Part shown: positions 54,200 through 62,843 of the stretch, piece after piece
Layout: the number at the start of each line of letters is the position of its first letter
Position numbering within the stretch: position 1 is the first letter of the stretch
Assembly: GCF_902809835.1 (NCBI RefSeq)
Contig: NZ_CADDWM010000015.1
Span: forward strand, 558,001-622,000
Direction: 5' to 3'
Source of the DNA: Agromyces sp. Marseille-P2726
Lineage (GTDB): Bacteria > Actinomycetota > Actinomycetes > Actinomycetales > Microbacteriaceae
Length of the DNA: 64,000 bases
Position numbers and translations under genes: made by a program
The notes under the pieces: model-generated
Seen by the model: the letters and a program-made list of their open reading frames with translations, nothing else
Database searches by the model: none
Told to the model about the DNA's origin: nothing

Positions 54200-54687
54200 G
54201 GGGTCATCGCCGACTGCAGGTAGTCCGCCACGACGAGCGGAACGTAGGGTGCGACATCACCGCCGAGCGCGGCCACCTGCCGGACGAGGGAGCTCGACAC
54301 GTGGGCATTGGCGGGGTCGGGAAGCAGGAACACCGTCTCGACCCCGGCCAGATGGCGGTTCACGATGGCCATGGGCGTCTCGTACGCGACATCCACCTGT
54401 GAACGGATGCCCTTCACGAGCACGGATGCCCCGACGTCGGTGCAGTAGTCGACGAGGAGCCCCATGCTCCACGAGGCGACGACGATGCGCCCCTCGATGC
54501 CGGCGTCGGCGATGGAGCGCTCGATGAGCGAGACCCGCTGTGCGATCGGCAGGAGCGCGGACTTGTCGGGATTGTGCACGACGACGACGTGCAGCTCGTC
54601 GTAGAGCCCCGCTGCCCGCCCGATGACGTCGAGATGGCCGAGCGTGACGGGGTCGAACGATCCTGGGACGACGGCGATCCGGTGCAT
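54196..54687 (-). CDS. coaD: Phosphopantetheine adenylyltransferase
   Basis: Penultimate step of coenzyme A synthesis. 163 residues with [21 protein letters not shown] (nucleotidyltransferase HxGH-like TLGH), [11 protein letters not shown]-type region, [21 protein letters not shown] and the C-terminal [20 protein letters not shown] 54687 follows TACGCT by seven bases (leaderless); a TTG eight codons upstream is less likely. Confidence 0.95.
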   Translation of the reverse strand: MHRIAVVPGSFDPVTLGHLDVIGRAAGLYDELHVVVVHNPDKSALLPIAQRVSLIERSIADAGIEGRIVVASWSMGLLVDYCTDVGASVLVKGIRSQVDVAYETPMAIVNRHLAGVETVFLLPDPANAHVSSSLVRQVAALGGDVAPYVPLVVADYLQSAMTP

Positions 54688-54694
54688 ACGCTCC

Positions 54695-54700
54695 AGCGTA
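54695..54700 (-). promoter_or_regulatory. -10 element (TACGCT), leaderless promoter of coaD
   Basis: TACGCT, GGAGCGT, ATG on the minus strand. The GGAG could also serve as a short-spaced ribosome binding site if transcription started upstream. Confidence 0.4.
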
Positions 54701-54739
54701 GTGCGGCGCAAACCACCGCAACACCGGGTGGTGAACTGC

Positions 54740-56941
54740 TCAGGCCTTGTTCAGGTACCCGCTCGCCTCGGCGTCGAGGCGCCGCACCTCTTCTGCGAGG
54801 GCGCCGTGCCGCTCGAGGCCCTCGTCGCCGGCGAGCACCTCTGCGGCGAGTTCTCTCGCATCGGCGATCAGGTCGCCGTCGCGGGCGACCCTGAGCAGCT
54901 TCAGCGACGAACGGCCACCCGACTGCGACGCGCCCAGCACGTCGCCCTCCTGCCGCAGCTCGAGGTCGACCCGTGCGAGCTCGAATCCGTCGAGCGTCGC
55001 GGCGACCGCCTCGACGCGCTGACGGGCGAGCGAGCCCGACTCGGATGACGTCACGAGCAGGCACAGGCCAGGAACCGCGCCCCGTCCGACCCTGCCGCGC
55101 AGCTGGTGCAGCTGCGACACGCCGAAGCGGTCGGCGTCGACGACGACCATGGCGCTCGCGTTGGGCACGTCGACGCCCACCTCGATGACCGTCGTGGCGA
55201 CGAGCACGTCGATCTCGCCTGCCGCGAAGGCGCGCATCGTGGTGTCTTTCTCCTCGGCGCTCTGACGGCCGTGCAGCTGCGCGATCCGCTTGTCGGCGAA
55301 CCGGGGGTGCGCCTCGAGTTCGGCGAGCACGGAGGCGACGGATGCCCCGGGCTTGGCGTCGTCGGTGCTGTCGGCCTCGCTCGCCTCGAGCTGCTCGCCG
55401 TCGTCTTCGGCCACGCGTGGCTCGATCGCCGGGCAGACGACGAAGCCCTGCCGGCCCTGCTCGACCTCCTCGGCCAGACGCTCCCAGACCCTGGGGCGCC
55501 ACCCGGGGCGGTCGGCGAGCGGCACGACGAACGACTCGATGCCGGCACGGCCGACGGGAAGCTCGCGGATCGTCGAGACGTCGAGGTCGCCGAAGACCGT
55601 CATGGCGACGGTGCGCGGGATCGGCGTGGCCGTGAGCACGAGCACGTGCGGCGGATGCTGGCCCTTCAGTCGCAGCGCCTCGCGCTGCTCGACGCCGAAG
55701 CGGTGCTGCTCGTCGACGACCACGAGGCCCAAATCGGCGAACGACACGGTTTCGCCGATGAGGGCGTGCGTGCCGACGACGATGCGCGACTGCCCGGCCG
55801 CCGCACGGAGCAGGGCCTTCTTGCGTTCCGCGGCGGGGAGCTGCCCGGTGAGCAGGGTGGGCACGAGCGCTGCGGACAGGTCGGGGCCGAGCATGCGTGC
55901 GATCGAGCGCAGGTGCTGCGCGGCGAGCACCTCGGTGGGCGCCAGCAGCGCGGACTGGCCGCCCGAGTCGGCGACGGCGAGCATCGCCCGGAGGGCGACG
56001 ACCGTCTTGCCCGACCCGACCTCGCCCTGCACGAGGCGGTTCATCGGCACGGGCTGCGCGAGGTCGTCGGCGATCTCGGCACCGACCTCCTGCTGGTCGC
56101 CGGTGAGCTCGAACGGCAGCGATGCATCGAACCGGTCGAGCAGACCCCCCGAAGACGGATGCCGCGCGCTCGTCGTGTGGGCGCGCAGCTCGGCGCGCCG
56201 CTGGAGCAGCGCCGTCTGGAGTACGAATGCCTCGGTGAACCGGAGGGTGCGACGGCCGGCCTTCCAGTCGGCCGCCGCCTCGGGGCGGTGGATCGCCTCG
56301 AGCGCCTCGAGGTGGCCGAGCAACGACCGCCGTTCGCGCACCACCTCAGGCAGGGGGTCGTCGACGGGGCCGAGCCCGTCGAGGAGCAGGGCGATGGAGT
56401 TGGCGAGCTGCCAGCTCGCGAGCGAGCCGGTGGCGGGATAGATGGGGATGGGCGACTCGGCCCACCGCTTCGCCGCCGCGGAGTCGGCGTCGAGCGGCGT
56501 GGCGTCGTCGAACAGCTGGTAGTCGGGGTGGGCGAGCTGGCGGTTCCCCTTGTAGTCGCCGACCTTGCCCGCGAAGATGCCGCGGCGCCCGGGCCGCAGG
56601 TCGTTCTCGCGCCACTTCTGGTTGAAGAAGGTGAGGGTGAGGATGCCGGTGCCGTCGGAGATCTTGGCCTCGAGGATCGAGCCGCGCCGCTGGCGCATGT
56701 CGCGAACGCGCACCTCGAGCACCTCGGCGACGATGGTCACGTTCTCGTCGAGCGGAAGACTGGCGAGGGCGGTGAGCTCGCCGCGCATCGCGTAGCGCCT
56801 CGGATAGTGGCCGAGCAGCTGGCCCACGGTGCGATAGCCGAACGCGCGCTCGATCGCCTGCGCCGTGCGCCCTCCGAGCGGCCCCGAGAGGCGCGTGTCG
56901 AGCGTGAACCGGCCGGCGCCCGGGGCATCCGCTGCCGTCAT
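54740..56941 (-). CDS. recG: ATP-dependent DNA helicase RecG
   Basis: Remodels stalled replication forks. 733 residues: N-terminal wedge/OB region (about 90-200), helicase domain 1 with [26 protein letters not shown] and [14 protein letters not shown] (DEQH), [15 protein letters not shown], then domain 2 with [40 protein letters not shown]. It sits between coaD and a TPR gene, with an ATGA overlap at its start. Confidence 0.96.
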   Translation of the reverse strand: MTAADAPGAGRFTLDTRLSGPLGGRTAQAIERAFGYRTVGQLLGHYPRRYAMRGELTALASLPLDENVTIVAEVLEVRVRDMRQRRGSILEAKISDGTGILTLTFFNQKWRENDLRPGRRGIFAGKVGDYKGNRQLAHPDYQLFDDATPLDADSAAAKRWAESPIPIYPATGSLASWQLANSIALLLDGLGPVDDPLPEVVRERRSLLGHLEALEAIHRPEAAADWKAGRRTLRFTEAFVLQTALLQRRAELRAHTTSARHPSSGGLLDRFDASLPFELTGDQQEVGAEIADDLAQPVPMNRLVQGEVGSGKTVVALRAMLAVADSGGQSALLAPTEVLAAQHLRSIARMLGPDLSAALVPTLLTGQLPAAERKKALLRAAAGQSRIVVGTHALIGETVSFADLGLVVVDEQHRFGVEQREALRLKGQHPPHVLVLTATPIPRTVAMTVFGDLDVSTIRELPVGRAGIESFVVPLADRPGWRPRVWERLAEEVEQGRQGFVVCPAIEPRVAEDDGEQLEASEADSTDDAKPGASVASVLAELEAHPRFADKRIAQLHGRQSAEEKDTTMRAFAAGEIDVLVATTVIEVGVDVPNASAMVVVDADRFGVSQLHQLRGRVGRGAVPGLCLLVTSSESGSLARQRVEAVAATLDGFELARVDLELRQEGDVLGASQSGGRSSLKLLRVARDGDLIADARELAAEVLAGDEGLERHGALAEEVRRLDAEASGYLNKA

Positions 56942-57747
56942 GGTTCGATCGTAGGCTCCGCCCCCGTCAGCGCCGCGAGCTCCTCCTGCACGTACGGGTC
57001 GTCGGGTCGGGCGCGGGCGAGTTCGCGTTGAAGCTCGAGCGCTTCGTCGGTGCGGCCGAGGGTGCGCAGGCATCTCGCCACGGACCAGCGGGCGACGTGC
57101 TGCTGCTCGGTCGTGCCGTAGCGGTCGGCCGAGTCGACGGCGAGCTGGAACTCGGCCAGCGCCGCGTCGGGTCGACCGCCGTCGTGCAGCGCCCACCCGA
57201 GGTTGTTGTGCAGTGCCACTCCCCAGCGCAGGACTCGCGGGTCACGAGAGCCCGCCAGCACCTCGAAGCCCTCGGCGGCCCACTCCTCCTCGTGCCCGAG
57301 ATCGTTCAGGGCCAGCATGTGCAGCGCGTCGAGCACGAGGAACGGCGAGCCGGCCAGCGCGCCCTCTCGCACGCCGCGCGTGAGCTCGGGCAGCGCCTCG
57401 AGCCGGCGATCGGGGTCTGCGGCGAGGATGCGACCGCGCTCGATCGCGATGCGCGCCCGGACCTCGGCGGCCTCTCGCTCGGGGTCGTCGGACGAGATCG
57501 CCTCGGCGGCGGAGTCGAGCACCTCGAACGCCTCCTCCCACCGGTGCTGGATGCCGAGCGCGCGCGCGAGCTGGGTCGCCATCACGGCCCGGACGTGAGC
57601 GGTGTGCTCATCGTCGTCGGCTACCTCGCGGAATCGCTCCTCGCTCGCCGCGGGGTCGCTGAAGTCCCACAGCAGGTCGATCATCTGCTGTTCATCCCCC
57701 CGGTGTCGGGACGGTTCGGCGGGCGCTTGGTCGTTCGAGTCATCCAC
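56938..57747 (-). CDS. TPR-repeat protein upstream of recG
   Basis: 269 residues, mostly alpha-helical TPR-like repeats: MIDLLWDFSDPAASEERFREVA, HTAHVRAVMATQLARALGIQHRWEEAFEVLD, LHNNLGWALHDGGRPDAALAEFQLAVDSADRYG and WSVARCLRTLGRTDEALELQREL. No signal peptide. Its stop overlaps the recG start (ATGA), so the two are co-translated; role unknown. The start is uncertain: GTG 57747 lies six bases after CATGAT (leaderless pattern), while an ATG at 57684 is also possible. Confidence 0.7.
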   Translation of the reverse strand: MDDSNDQAPAEPSRHRGDEQQMIDLLWDFSDPAASEERFREVADDDEHTAHVRAVMATQLARALGIQHRWEEAFEVLDSAAEAISSDDPEREAAEVRARIAIERGRILAADPDRRLEALPELTRGVREGALAGSPFLVLDALHMLALNDLGHEEEWAAEGFEVLAGSRDPRVLRWGVALHNNLGWALHDGGRPDAALAEFQLAVDSADRYGTTEQQHVARWSVARCLRTLGRTDEALELQRELARARPDDPYVQEELAALTGAEPTIEP

Positions 57748-57753
57748 CCCTCC

Positions 57754-57804
57754 ATCATGGCAGCGCTGGGCAGCAGGGACGCGCCCGACTGGCACCGATA
57801 TGCT
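57754..57804. promoter_or_regulatory. Divergent -10 elements for the TPR gene and rsmD
   Basis: CATGAT on the minus strand (57754-57759) is six bases from the TPR GTG, and TATGCT on the plus strand (57799-57804) is nine bases from the rsmD ATG, which is preceded by GGGGAG. The two start codons are 66 bases apart. Confidence 0.35.
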
Positions 57805-57813
57805 GCGGGGAGC

Positions 57814-58410
57814 ATGACCCGTATCATCGCCGGCTCCGCCGGCTCCCTCACCCTCGCGGTGCCGCGGTCCGGCACGCGTCCGACGAGCGACCGGGTTCGC
57901 GAGGCGATCTTCTCGGCGCTGGAGTCCCGCGACGCGATCGACGGCGCCACGGTGCTCGACCTGTACGCCGGGTCCGGCGCACTCGGGCTCGAGGCGGCGA
58001 GCCGGGGCGCCGCCGAGGTCGTCCTCGTCGAGAAGGCGAAGTCCGCCGCCGACGTGTGCCGCCGCAACGCCGACGCCGTGGCGAACGCCGCGCGTGCGGC
58101 GGGCGACGGCGTGCGGATCCGGGTCGCGTCCCGGTCGGTGGCGTCGTACCTCGACGAGGCGGCGGCCGGGTTCGATCTCGTGTTCGTCGACCCGCCGTAC
58201 GAACTGGCCGAGCGGTCCCTCGCGCGCGACCTCGAGCTGCTCGCGCCCCTGCTCAGCACCGACGCGGTGGTCGTCGTCGAACGCAGCTCGCGATCCCCGG
58301 AACCGACCTGGCCCGACGGCATCGCTCGCGACCGTCGCCGCGACTACGGCGAGACGACGCTCTGGTGGGCGTCTGCCGCTCAGCCCGACCGGCCGTCCCA
58401 GCCGGAGTAG
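57814..58410 (+). CDS. rsmD: 16S rRNA (guanine(966)-N2)-methyltransferase RsmD
   Basis: 198 residues. MTRIIAGSAGSLTLAVPRSGTRPTSDRVREAIFSAL opens the protein, then the SAM motif VLDLYAGSGALGLEAASRGA, EVVLVEKAKSAADVCRRN, and the NPPY-type motif LVFVDPPYELAERSL. Usually encoded next to coaD; here recG and a TPR gene lie between, on the other strand. Its last 31 bases overlap the end of thiL. Confidence 0.94.
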   Translation: MTRIIAGSAGSLTLAVPRSGTRPTSDRVREAIFSALESRDAIDGATVLDLYAGSGALGLEAASRGAAEVVLVEKAKSAADVCRRNADAVANAARAAGDGVRIRVASRSVASYLDEAAAGFDLVFVDPPYELAERSLARDLELLAPLLSTDAVVVVERSSRSPEPTWPDGIARDRRRDYGETTLWWASAAQPDRPSQPE

Positions 58411-59378
58411 GCGTCCCATCCGTCGGCGCCGGCGATGACGCCGTCGACGAGCACGGCGCCGGGTTCGTCGACCACCCGCCCGACGACCTCGAACGGCATC
58501 GGGACCTCGGCGCCGGCCGGGAACGTGGCGAGCAGGCCGTGGTCCTCGGCGCCGGCCAATGCCAGCCTCGGATCATCGCCGAGCGCCGAGGCGGCGAAGT
58601 CGATGCCGACGCCGCTGGCCTCCGCGATGCGTCGCGCGTCACGGGCGAGGCCGTCGGAGACGTCGAGCATCGCCGTGGCGCCCGCGAGCGCCGCGGCAAT
58701 GCCCGCTCCCACGGGCGGCTCGGGTGCCAGCTGCGCCCGCACGAGCTCGGGATGCCGGGCCCGCACCTGCTGGGCGCGCGCGGGGTCGGGCTCGCCGGCG
58801 GCATCGGTGCCCCCGTCGAACAGCAGGGCGAGCCCGCGTGCCGCATCACCGCGTGCACCGGCGTGCGCGACGACGTCGCCGATGCGCGCACCCGACCTGA
58901 GGACCGGGGCCCGACCCTCGAGGTCGCCGAAGGCCGTGACCGCGATCGTGAACACGCTCGAGGCCGACAGGTCGCCCCCCACGACCCCCGCGCCGGGAGC
59001 GAGTGCGGCCAGTCCCTCCCGGAGGCCGTCGGCGACGCCCTCGAGCACCGACACGGGGCTCGTCGGCGGTGCGGCGATCGACACGACCAGGGCCGTCGGG
59101 CGAGCGCCCATGGCGGCGACATCCGTCAGGTTCGTGGCGGCCGCCTTCCAGCCGAGCTCGTAGGGGGTCGACCACGCCAGCCGGAAGTCGGGGCCGTGCA
59201 CGAGCAGGTCGCAGGTCACGACGAATCTCCCGTCGGCAGCGGCGACCACCGCCGCATCGTCGCCGGGGCCGAGCAGCGCTGCGTCGCCCGAACGGAGCCG
59301 TGGAAGGATGCGGGCGAGCACTGCGCTCTCGCCGAGGTCCGCGATGCTGGCGGTGCTCGGCGGCTCGGCGCGTTCCAT
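58380..59378 (-). CDS. thiL: Thiamine-monophosphate kinase ThiL
   Basis: Final step making thiamine pyrophosphate. 332 residues: ALLGPGDDAAVVAAADGRFVVTCDLLVHG, FRLAWSTPYELGWKAAATNLTDVAAMGARP, GVVGGDLSASSVFTIAVTAFG and ATAMLDVSDGLARDARRIAEASGVGID are the family motifs. ATG 59378 is placed by the leaderless promoter TACCGT. No other thiamine gene is nearby, nor a TPP riboswitch in front of it. Confidence 0.94.
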   Translation of the reverse strand: MERAEPPSTASIADLGESAVLARILPRLRSGDAALLGPGDDAAVVAAADGRFVVTCDLLVHGPDFRLAWSTPYELGWKAAATNLTDVAAMGARPTALVVSIAAPPTSPVSVLEGVADGLREGLAALAPGAGVVGGDLSASSVFTIAVTAFGDLEGRAPVLRSGARIGDVVAHAGARGDAARGLALLFDGGTDAAGEPDPARAQQVRARHPELVRAQLAPEPPVGAGIAAALAGATAMLDVSDGLARDARRIAEASGVGIDFAASALGDDPRLALAGAEDHGLLATFPAGAEVPMPFEVVGRVVDEPGAVLVDGVIAGADGWDAYSGWDGRSG

Positions 59379-59385
59379 GGCACTC

Positions 59386-59395
59386 ACGGTAGCCT
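59386..59395. promoter_or_regulatory. Overlapping divergent leaderless promoters of thiL and DUF3515
   Basis: On the minus strand TACCGT occupies 59391-59386 and is seven bases before the thiL ATG. On the plus strand TAGCCT occupies 59390-59395 and is seven bases before the DUF3515 ATG. The two hexamers share bases 59390-59391. Only 24 bases separate the two start codons. Confidence 0.5.
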
Positions 59396-59402
59396 GATCG
59401 GG

Positions 59403-59912
59403 ATGTCCCACCCAGCCGCCCCCCGGCCGCGTCGTGCCCTTCGACGGGTCGCCTTCGCCCTCTCCCTTTCCGTGGCAGCCTCGGCCCTCCTCGCCGGCTG
59501 CAGCCAGCCCGTGACCTTCGATCCGGCTCCGGCGGCCAGCGATCCCGATTGCGCCGCGGTCGTCGTGCGACTGCCCGACTCCGTGGCGGGGCTCCCCGAG
59601 CGCGAGACGAACGCGCAGGGCACCGGGGCGTGGGGGCAACCGGCATCCGTGCTGCTTCGCTGCGGCGTCGAGCCGCCCGGCCCGACGACCGAGCGATGCG
59701 TGAGCGTCGATGGCATCGACTGGATCATCGACGAGTCGGATGCCCCGACCTATCTGTTCACGACGTACGGCCGCACGCCCGCGGTCGAGGTGGTCGTCGA
59801 CAACGACGTCGTGTCGGGAACAACCGCGATCACCGATCTCTCGCGCGCGGTGGCGGCCATACCGGCCGAGGGTGGATGCGTCGCCGTCGACGACGCACCG
59901 GCCATCGGTTGA
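59403..59912 (+). CDS. DUF3515 family lipoprotein
   Basis: 169 residues. Basic N-terminus, hydrophobic segment and lipobox ALLAGC (Cys about 33), then a compact extracytoplasmic domain: VVVRLPDSVAGLPERET, GQPASVLLRCGVEPPGPTTERC, SVDGIDWIIDESD and TYGRTPAVEVVVDND. Conserved in Actinobacteria between ddl and thiL; function unknown. It starts on ATG 59403 from a leaderless promoter. Confidence 0.92.
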   Translation: MSHPAAPRPRRALRRVAFALSLSVAASALLAGCSQPVTFDPAPAASDPDCAAVVVRLPDSVAGLPERETNAQGTGAWGQPASVLLRCGVEPPGPTTERCVSVDGIDWIIDESDAPTYLFTTYGRTPAVEVVVDNDVVSGTTAITDLSRAVAAIPAEGGCVAVDDAPAIG

Positions 59913-59927
59913 CCGCTCGAGGCGCCG

Positions 59928-61043
59928 CTACCGAGCGCCTCTCGCGTACCCCACCTCGATGAGCTCGGTGATGAGCTCGGGGTACTCGAGCCCCGAGTTG
60001 AGCCAGCACGTGGGGAACATCGAGATGGGCGTGAAGCCCGGCATGGTGTTGACCTCATTGACGACGAAGCCCTCGTCGGTGAAGAAGACGTCGACCCGCG
60101 CGAGTCCCTCGCCGCCGATCGCCTCGAACGCTCGCCGAGCGATGCGCTGCAGCTCGAAGAGCTCGCCGTCGCCGAGATCGGCCGGGCACACCAGGTCGAC
60201 GCCCGGCGCATCCAAGTACTTCGCCTCGAAGTCGTAGAAGTCGCGCCCCGTGACGACCACCTCGCCCGCGACCGACACGCGCACGTCACCGGCGGCGCGG
60301 CCCTCGAGCACCGCCACCTCGATCTCGCGGCCGGCGATCGCAGATTCGACCAGGACCGTGCGATCCTCCGCGAACGCGATGTCGAGGGCCGCATCGAGCT
60401 CGGACCAGTCGGAGACCTTCGTCACCCCGACCGAGGAGCCCGCTCGAGCGGGCTTCACGAACACCGGGAGACCGAGCGAGCGCGTGCGCCGCTCCCACAG
60501 CTCGGGGTCGGCGGCGACCTGCGCCTCGGTGAGCGTGACCCAGGGCGCCACCTCGATGCCGGCTCCCTCGAGCGCGGTCTTCGTCGCGTGCTTGTCCATG
60601 CCCACGGCCGACGCGAGCACGCCGTTGCCGACGTACGGCAGTCCGAGGAGTTCGAGCAGCCCCTGCACGGTGCCGTCCTCGCCGAACCGGCCGTGGAGGA
60701 TGGGGAAGACGACGTCGACGGTTCCGAGCGAACGCGTGCCCGCGGCGGTTCCACTGAGCTCCGTCGACGTGTCCGTCACCGTCAGCTCACGAGTGATCGC
60801 GTCGGAAGGCCAGCGCACGCGGGTGCCGTTGTCGATCACCTCGGGGAGGCGCTCGGGGTCGAGGGTGAACCGCTCGGGGTCGTCGGCTTCGAGCACGAAG
60901 GCGCCCTCGCGGGTGATCCCGACCGGGATCACGTCGTAGCGGTCACGGTCGATCGCCCGCAGTACTCCTCCCGCCGTCGCGCAGCTGATCGAGTGCTCGC
61001 TGGATCGCCCGCCGAACAGCAGAACCACCCTCAGCTTTTCCAT
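59928..61043 (-). CDS. ddl: D-alanine--D-alanine ligase
   Basis: Joins D-Ala residues for peptidoglycan. 371 residues: LLFGGRSSEHSISCATA (D-Ala1 site), FPILHGRFGEDGTVQGLLELLGLPYVG, ATP-grasp loop VFVKPARAGSSVGVTKV, and EGLARVDVFFTDEGFVVNEVNTMPGFT with the metal ligands. ATG 61043 gives MEKLRVVLLFGG, the family start. Its first 101 bases lie inside the 3' end of gpsA. Confidence 0.95.
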   Translation of the reverse strand: MEKLRVVLLFGGRSSEHSISCATAGGVLRAIDRDRYDVIPVGITREGAFVLEADDPERFTLDPERLPEVIDNGTRVRWPSDAITRELTVTDTSTELSGTAAGTRSLGTVDVVFPILHGRFGEDGTVQGLLELLGLPYVGNGVLASAVGMDKHATKTALEGAGIEVAPWVTLTEAQVAADPELWERRTRSLGLPVFVKPARAGSSVGVTKVSDWSELDAALDIAFAEDRTVLVESAIAGREIEVAVLEGRAAGDVRVSVAGEVVVTGRDFYDFEAKYLDAPGVDLVCPADLGDGELFELQRIARRAFEAIGGEGLARVDVFFTDEGFVVNEVNTMPGFTPISMFPTCWLNSGLEYPELITELIEVGYARGAR

Positions 61044-62070
61044 TCTTGGTCCTTTCGCCCTTCGGCTCGTCGTCGGTGGTGAGATGGGGCGCGATGTCCT
61101 TCGGCGCGAGCGTACCGGCCAGCACCTGCCTGACCTGCTCGACGATCGGCATCTCGACCCCCTTTGCCCGGGCGAGCTCGAGGATCGGGCCCACCGACGC
61201 GAGCCCCTCGGTCGTCTGCTGCATCTGATTGACGACATCCGCCAGGCGGTATCCCTGGCCGAGCAGCCGCCCCGCCGTGTTGTTGCGCGACAGCGGGGAC
61301 TGGCTCGTCGCGATGAGGTCGCCGAGACCTGCCAGGCCCGACAGCGTCTCGGGGTGTGCCCCGTAGGCCACGGCGAAGTCGGTCATCTCGACGAGGCCGC
61401 GGGTGATGATCGACGCCTTCGTGTTCTCGCCGTAGCCGGCACCATCGACGATGCCGATCGCGACGGCGATGAGGTTCTTCAGGACGCCGCCGAACTCGGT
61501 GCCGATCACATCGGTGTTCACGAACGAGTGGAAGTAGCGGTTGCGCGCGAGCAGGGCCACGGCCTGGGCGGTGTCGAAGCTCGACGATGAGACGACCGCC
61601 GCCGTCGGCTGCTCCTTCGCGATCTCGAGCGCGAGGTTGGGCCCCGAGATGACCGCGATCTGCGACGGATCGATGGGCAGCACCTCGGCGACGACCTCGC
61701 TCATGCGCCGGCCCGTGGACTTCTCGACGCCCTTCATCAGCGACACGACCTTGGCCTCGGCGTTGATGTGCGGCGCCGCGACCTTCAGGTTGTCGCGGAG
61801 CGTCTGGCTGGGCACCGACACGTACACCTGCTCGGCACCGGCGAGCGCGAGGTCGAGACGGCTCGTCGCGCGCAGGCCGATGGGAAGGTTCACGCCCGGC
61901 AGGTAGTCGCTGTTGCGCTTGGCCTCCTGGATCTCGCGGGCGAGCTCGGGTCGCCGCGCCCAGATCATGACGTCGGCGCCGCCGTCGGCGAGGATCTTCG
62001 CGAACGTCGTGCCCCAACTGCCCGCCCCGAGCACGGCGACACGCGCTCCGTGGGGCCTCCTAGCCTTCAA
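60943..62070 (-). CDS. gpsA: Glycerol-3-phosphate dehydrogenase [NAD(P)+] GpsA with C-terminal extension
   Basis: Makes glycerol-3-phosphate for phospholipids. 375 residues: VAVLGAGSWGTTFAKILADG (NAD site), SLMKGVEKSTGRRMSEVV, ISGPNLALEIAKEQPTAAVV, FGGVLKNLIAVAIGIVDGAGYGENTKASIITRGLVEM (catalytic Lys) and GLAGLGDLIATSQSPLSRN. The usual end is near APKDIAPHL; about 45 more residues follow, the last 33 of which are encoded within ddl in another frame. The TTG start at 62070 (GGAG ten bases upstream) fits the family N-terminus. Confidence 0.9.
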   Translation of the reverse strand: MKARRPHGARVAVLGAGSWGTTFAKILADGGADVMIWARRPELAREIQEAKRNSDYLPGVNLPIGLRATSRLDLALAGAEQVYVSVPSQTLRDNLKVAAPHINAEAKVVSLMKGVEKSTGRRMSEVVAEVLPIDPSQIAVISGPNLALEIAKEQPTAAVVSSSSFDTAQAVALLARNRYFHSFVNTDVIGTEFGGVLKNLIAVAIGIVDGAGYGENTKASIITRGLVEMTDFAVAYGAHPETLSGLAGLGDLIATSQSPLSRNNTAGRLLGQGYRLADVVNQMQQTTEGLASVGPILELARAKGVEMPIVEQVRQVLAGTLAPKDIAPHLTTDDEPKGERTKNGKAEGGSAVRRAIQRALDQLRDGGRSTAGDRP

Positions 62071-62836
62071 GGCGACCCGTCTCCTTCTGCCCGTGCGCGG
62101 TGGGATCCCACCGCTCGGCCGGGGCGGGCTCATCGCGGAGCTCGGCGAGCAGTGCTGCGATGGCGTCCATGAGGTCGCCGGTCGCCTTGAGCAGCATCGA
62201 CTGGTCGAGCGGCTTGCCGCGGTAGGCACTCAGGTCGAGCGGCTCGCCGATGATGACGTCGATCGTCTTGCGAGGGAAGAGGCTGATCTTCTTGCCGTAC
62301 CGCGGCAGGAGCGCCTGCGTGCCCCAGTGGGCGGCGGGGACGATCGGGATGTCGCGCTCCAGCGCGATTCGCACCGCACCCGTCTTGCCGCGCATGGGCC
62401 AGAGCTCGGGGTCGCGGGTGAGCGAGCCCTCGGGGTACACAATCACCATGCGACCCTTCTCGACGAGCTCCTCGGCGGCCTTGAGTGCCGCATGGCCCTG
62501 GCTGCCGGCGCGCTCGACGGGGATCTGCCCCGACCTGTGCAGGAACCATGCGAGCACGGGGTTCTTGAACAGGGAGGCCTTGGCCAGGAAGCGCGGTGCG
62601 CGCCCGAGCTTCCAGCTCGCGGCGCCCATGACGACCGGGTCGATCTCGCTGTGGTGGTTCGGCGCGAGGATGAAGGCGCCGGTCTGCGGCATCCGCTCGG
62701 GGTGGTGGAACCGGAACCGCACCACGAGGTTGAAGATCGGCAGGATCAGGACCGCGAGGAGCCAGAAGAACGAGGGTCGGCGGGTCTCCGAACGCGGCTT
62801 TCCTGCAGGTTCGGAGGAAGGTTCGTGACGGGGCAC
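62060..62836 (-). CDS. plsC: 1-acyl-sn-glycerol-3-phosphate acyltransferase PlsC-type
   Basis: 258 residues. One TM helix (about 25-45, FFWLLAVLILPIFNLVV), then the acyltransferase motifs NHHSEIDPVVMG (HX4D), LFKNPVLAWFLHRSGQIPVER and VIVYPEGSLTRDPEL (EGS-type motif), and IPIVPAAHWG. It makes phosphatidate on the membrane, the substrate of CdsA. The GTG at 62836 follows the murA stop by seven bases, with GATAAT six bases before it. Confidence 0.9.
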   Translation of the reverse strand: MPRHEPSSEPAGKPRSETRRPSFFWLLAVLILPIFNLVVRFRFHHPERMPQTGAFILAPNHHSEIDPVVMGAASWKLGRAPRFLAKASLFKNPVLAWFLHRSGQIPVERAGSQGHAALKAAEELVEKGRMVIVYPEGSLTRDPELWPMRGKTGAVRIALERDIPIVPAAHWGTQALLPRYGKKISLFPRKTIDVIIGEPLDLSAYRGKPLDQSMLLKATGDLMDAIAALLAELRDEPAPAERWDPTAHGQKETGRLEG

Positions 62837-62843
62837 TCGCCCA

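Noticed and set aside
55106-57031. Plus-strand frame antisense to recG
   Set aside because: Arg/Val-rich, without domains; recG is intact.
58400-59402. TPP riboswitch near thiL
   Set aside because: There is no leader: the thiL ATG is seven bases from its -10, so no aptamer fits.
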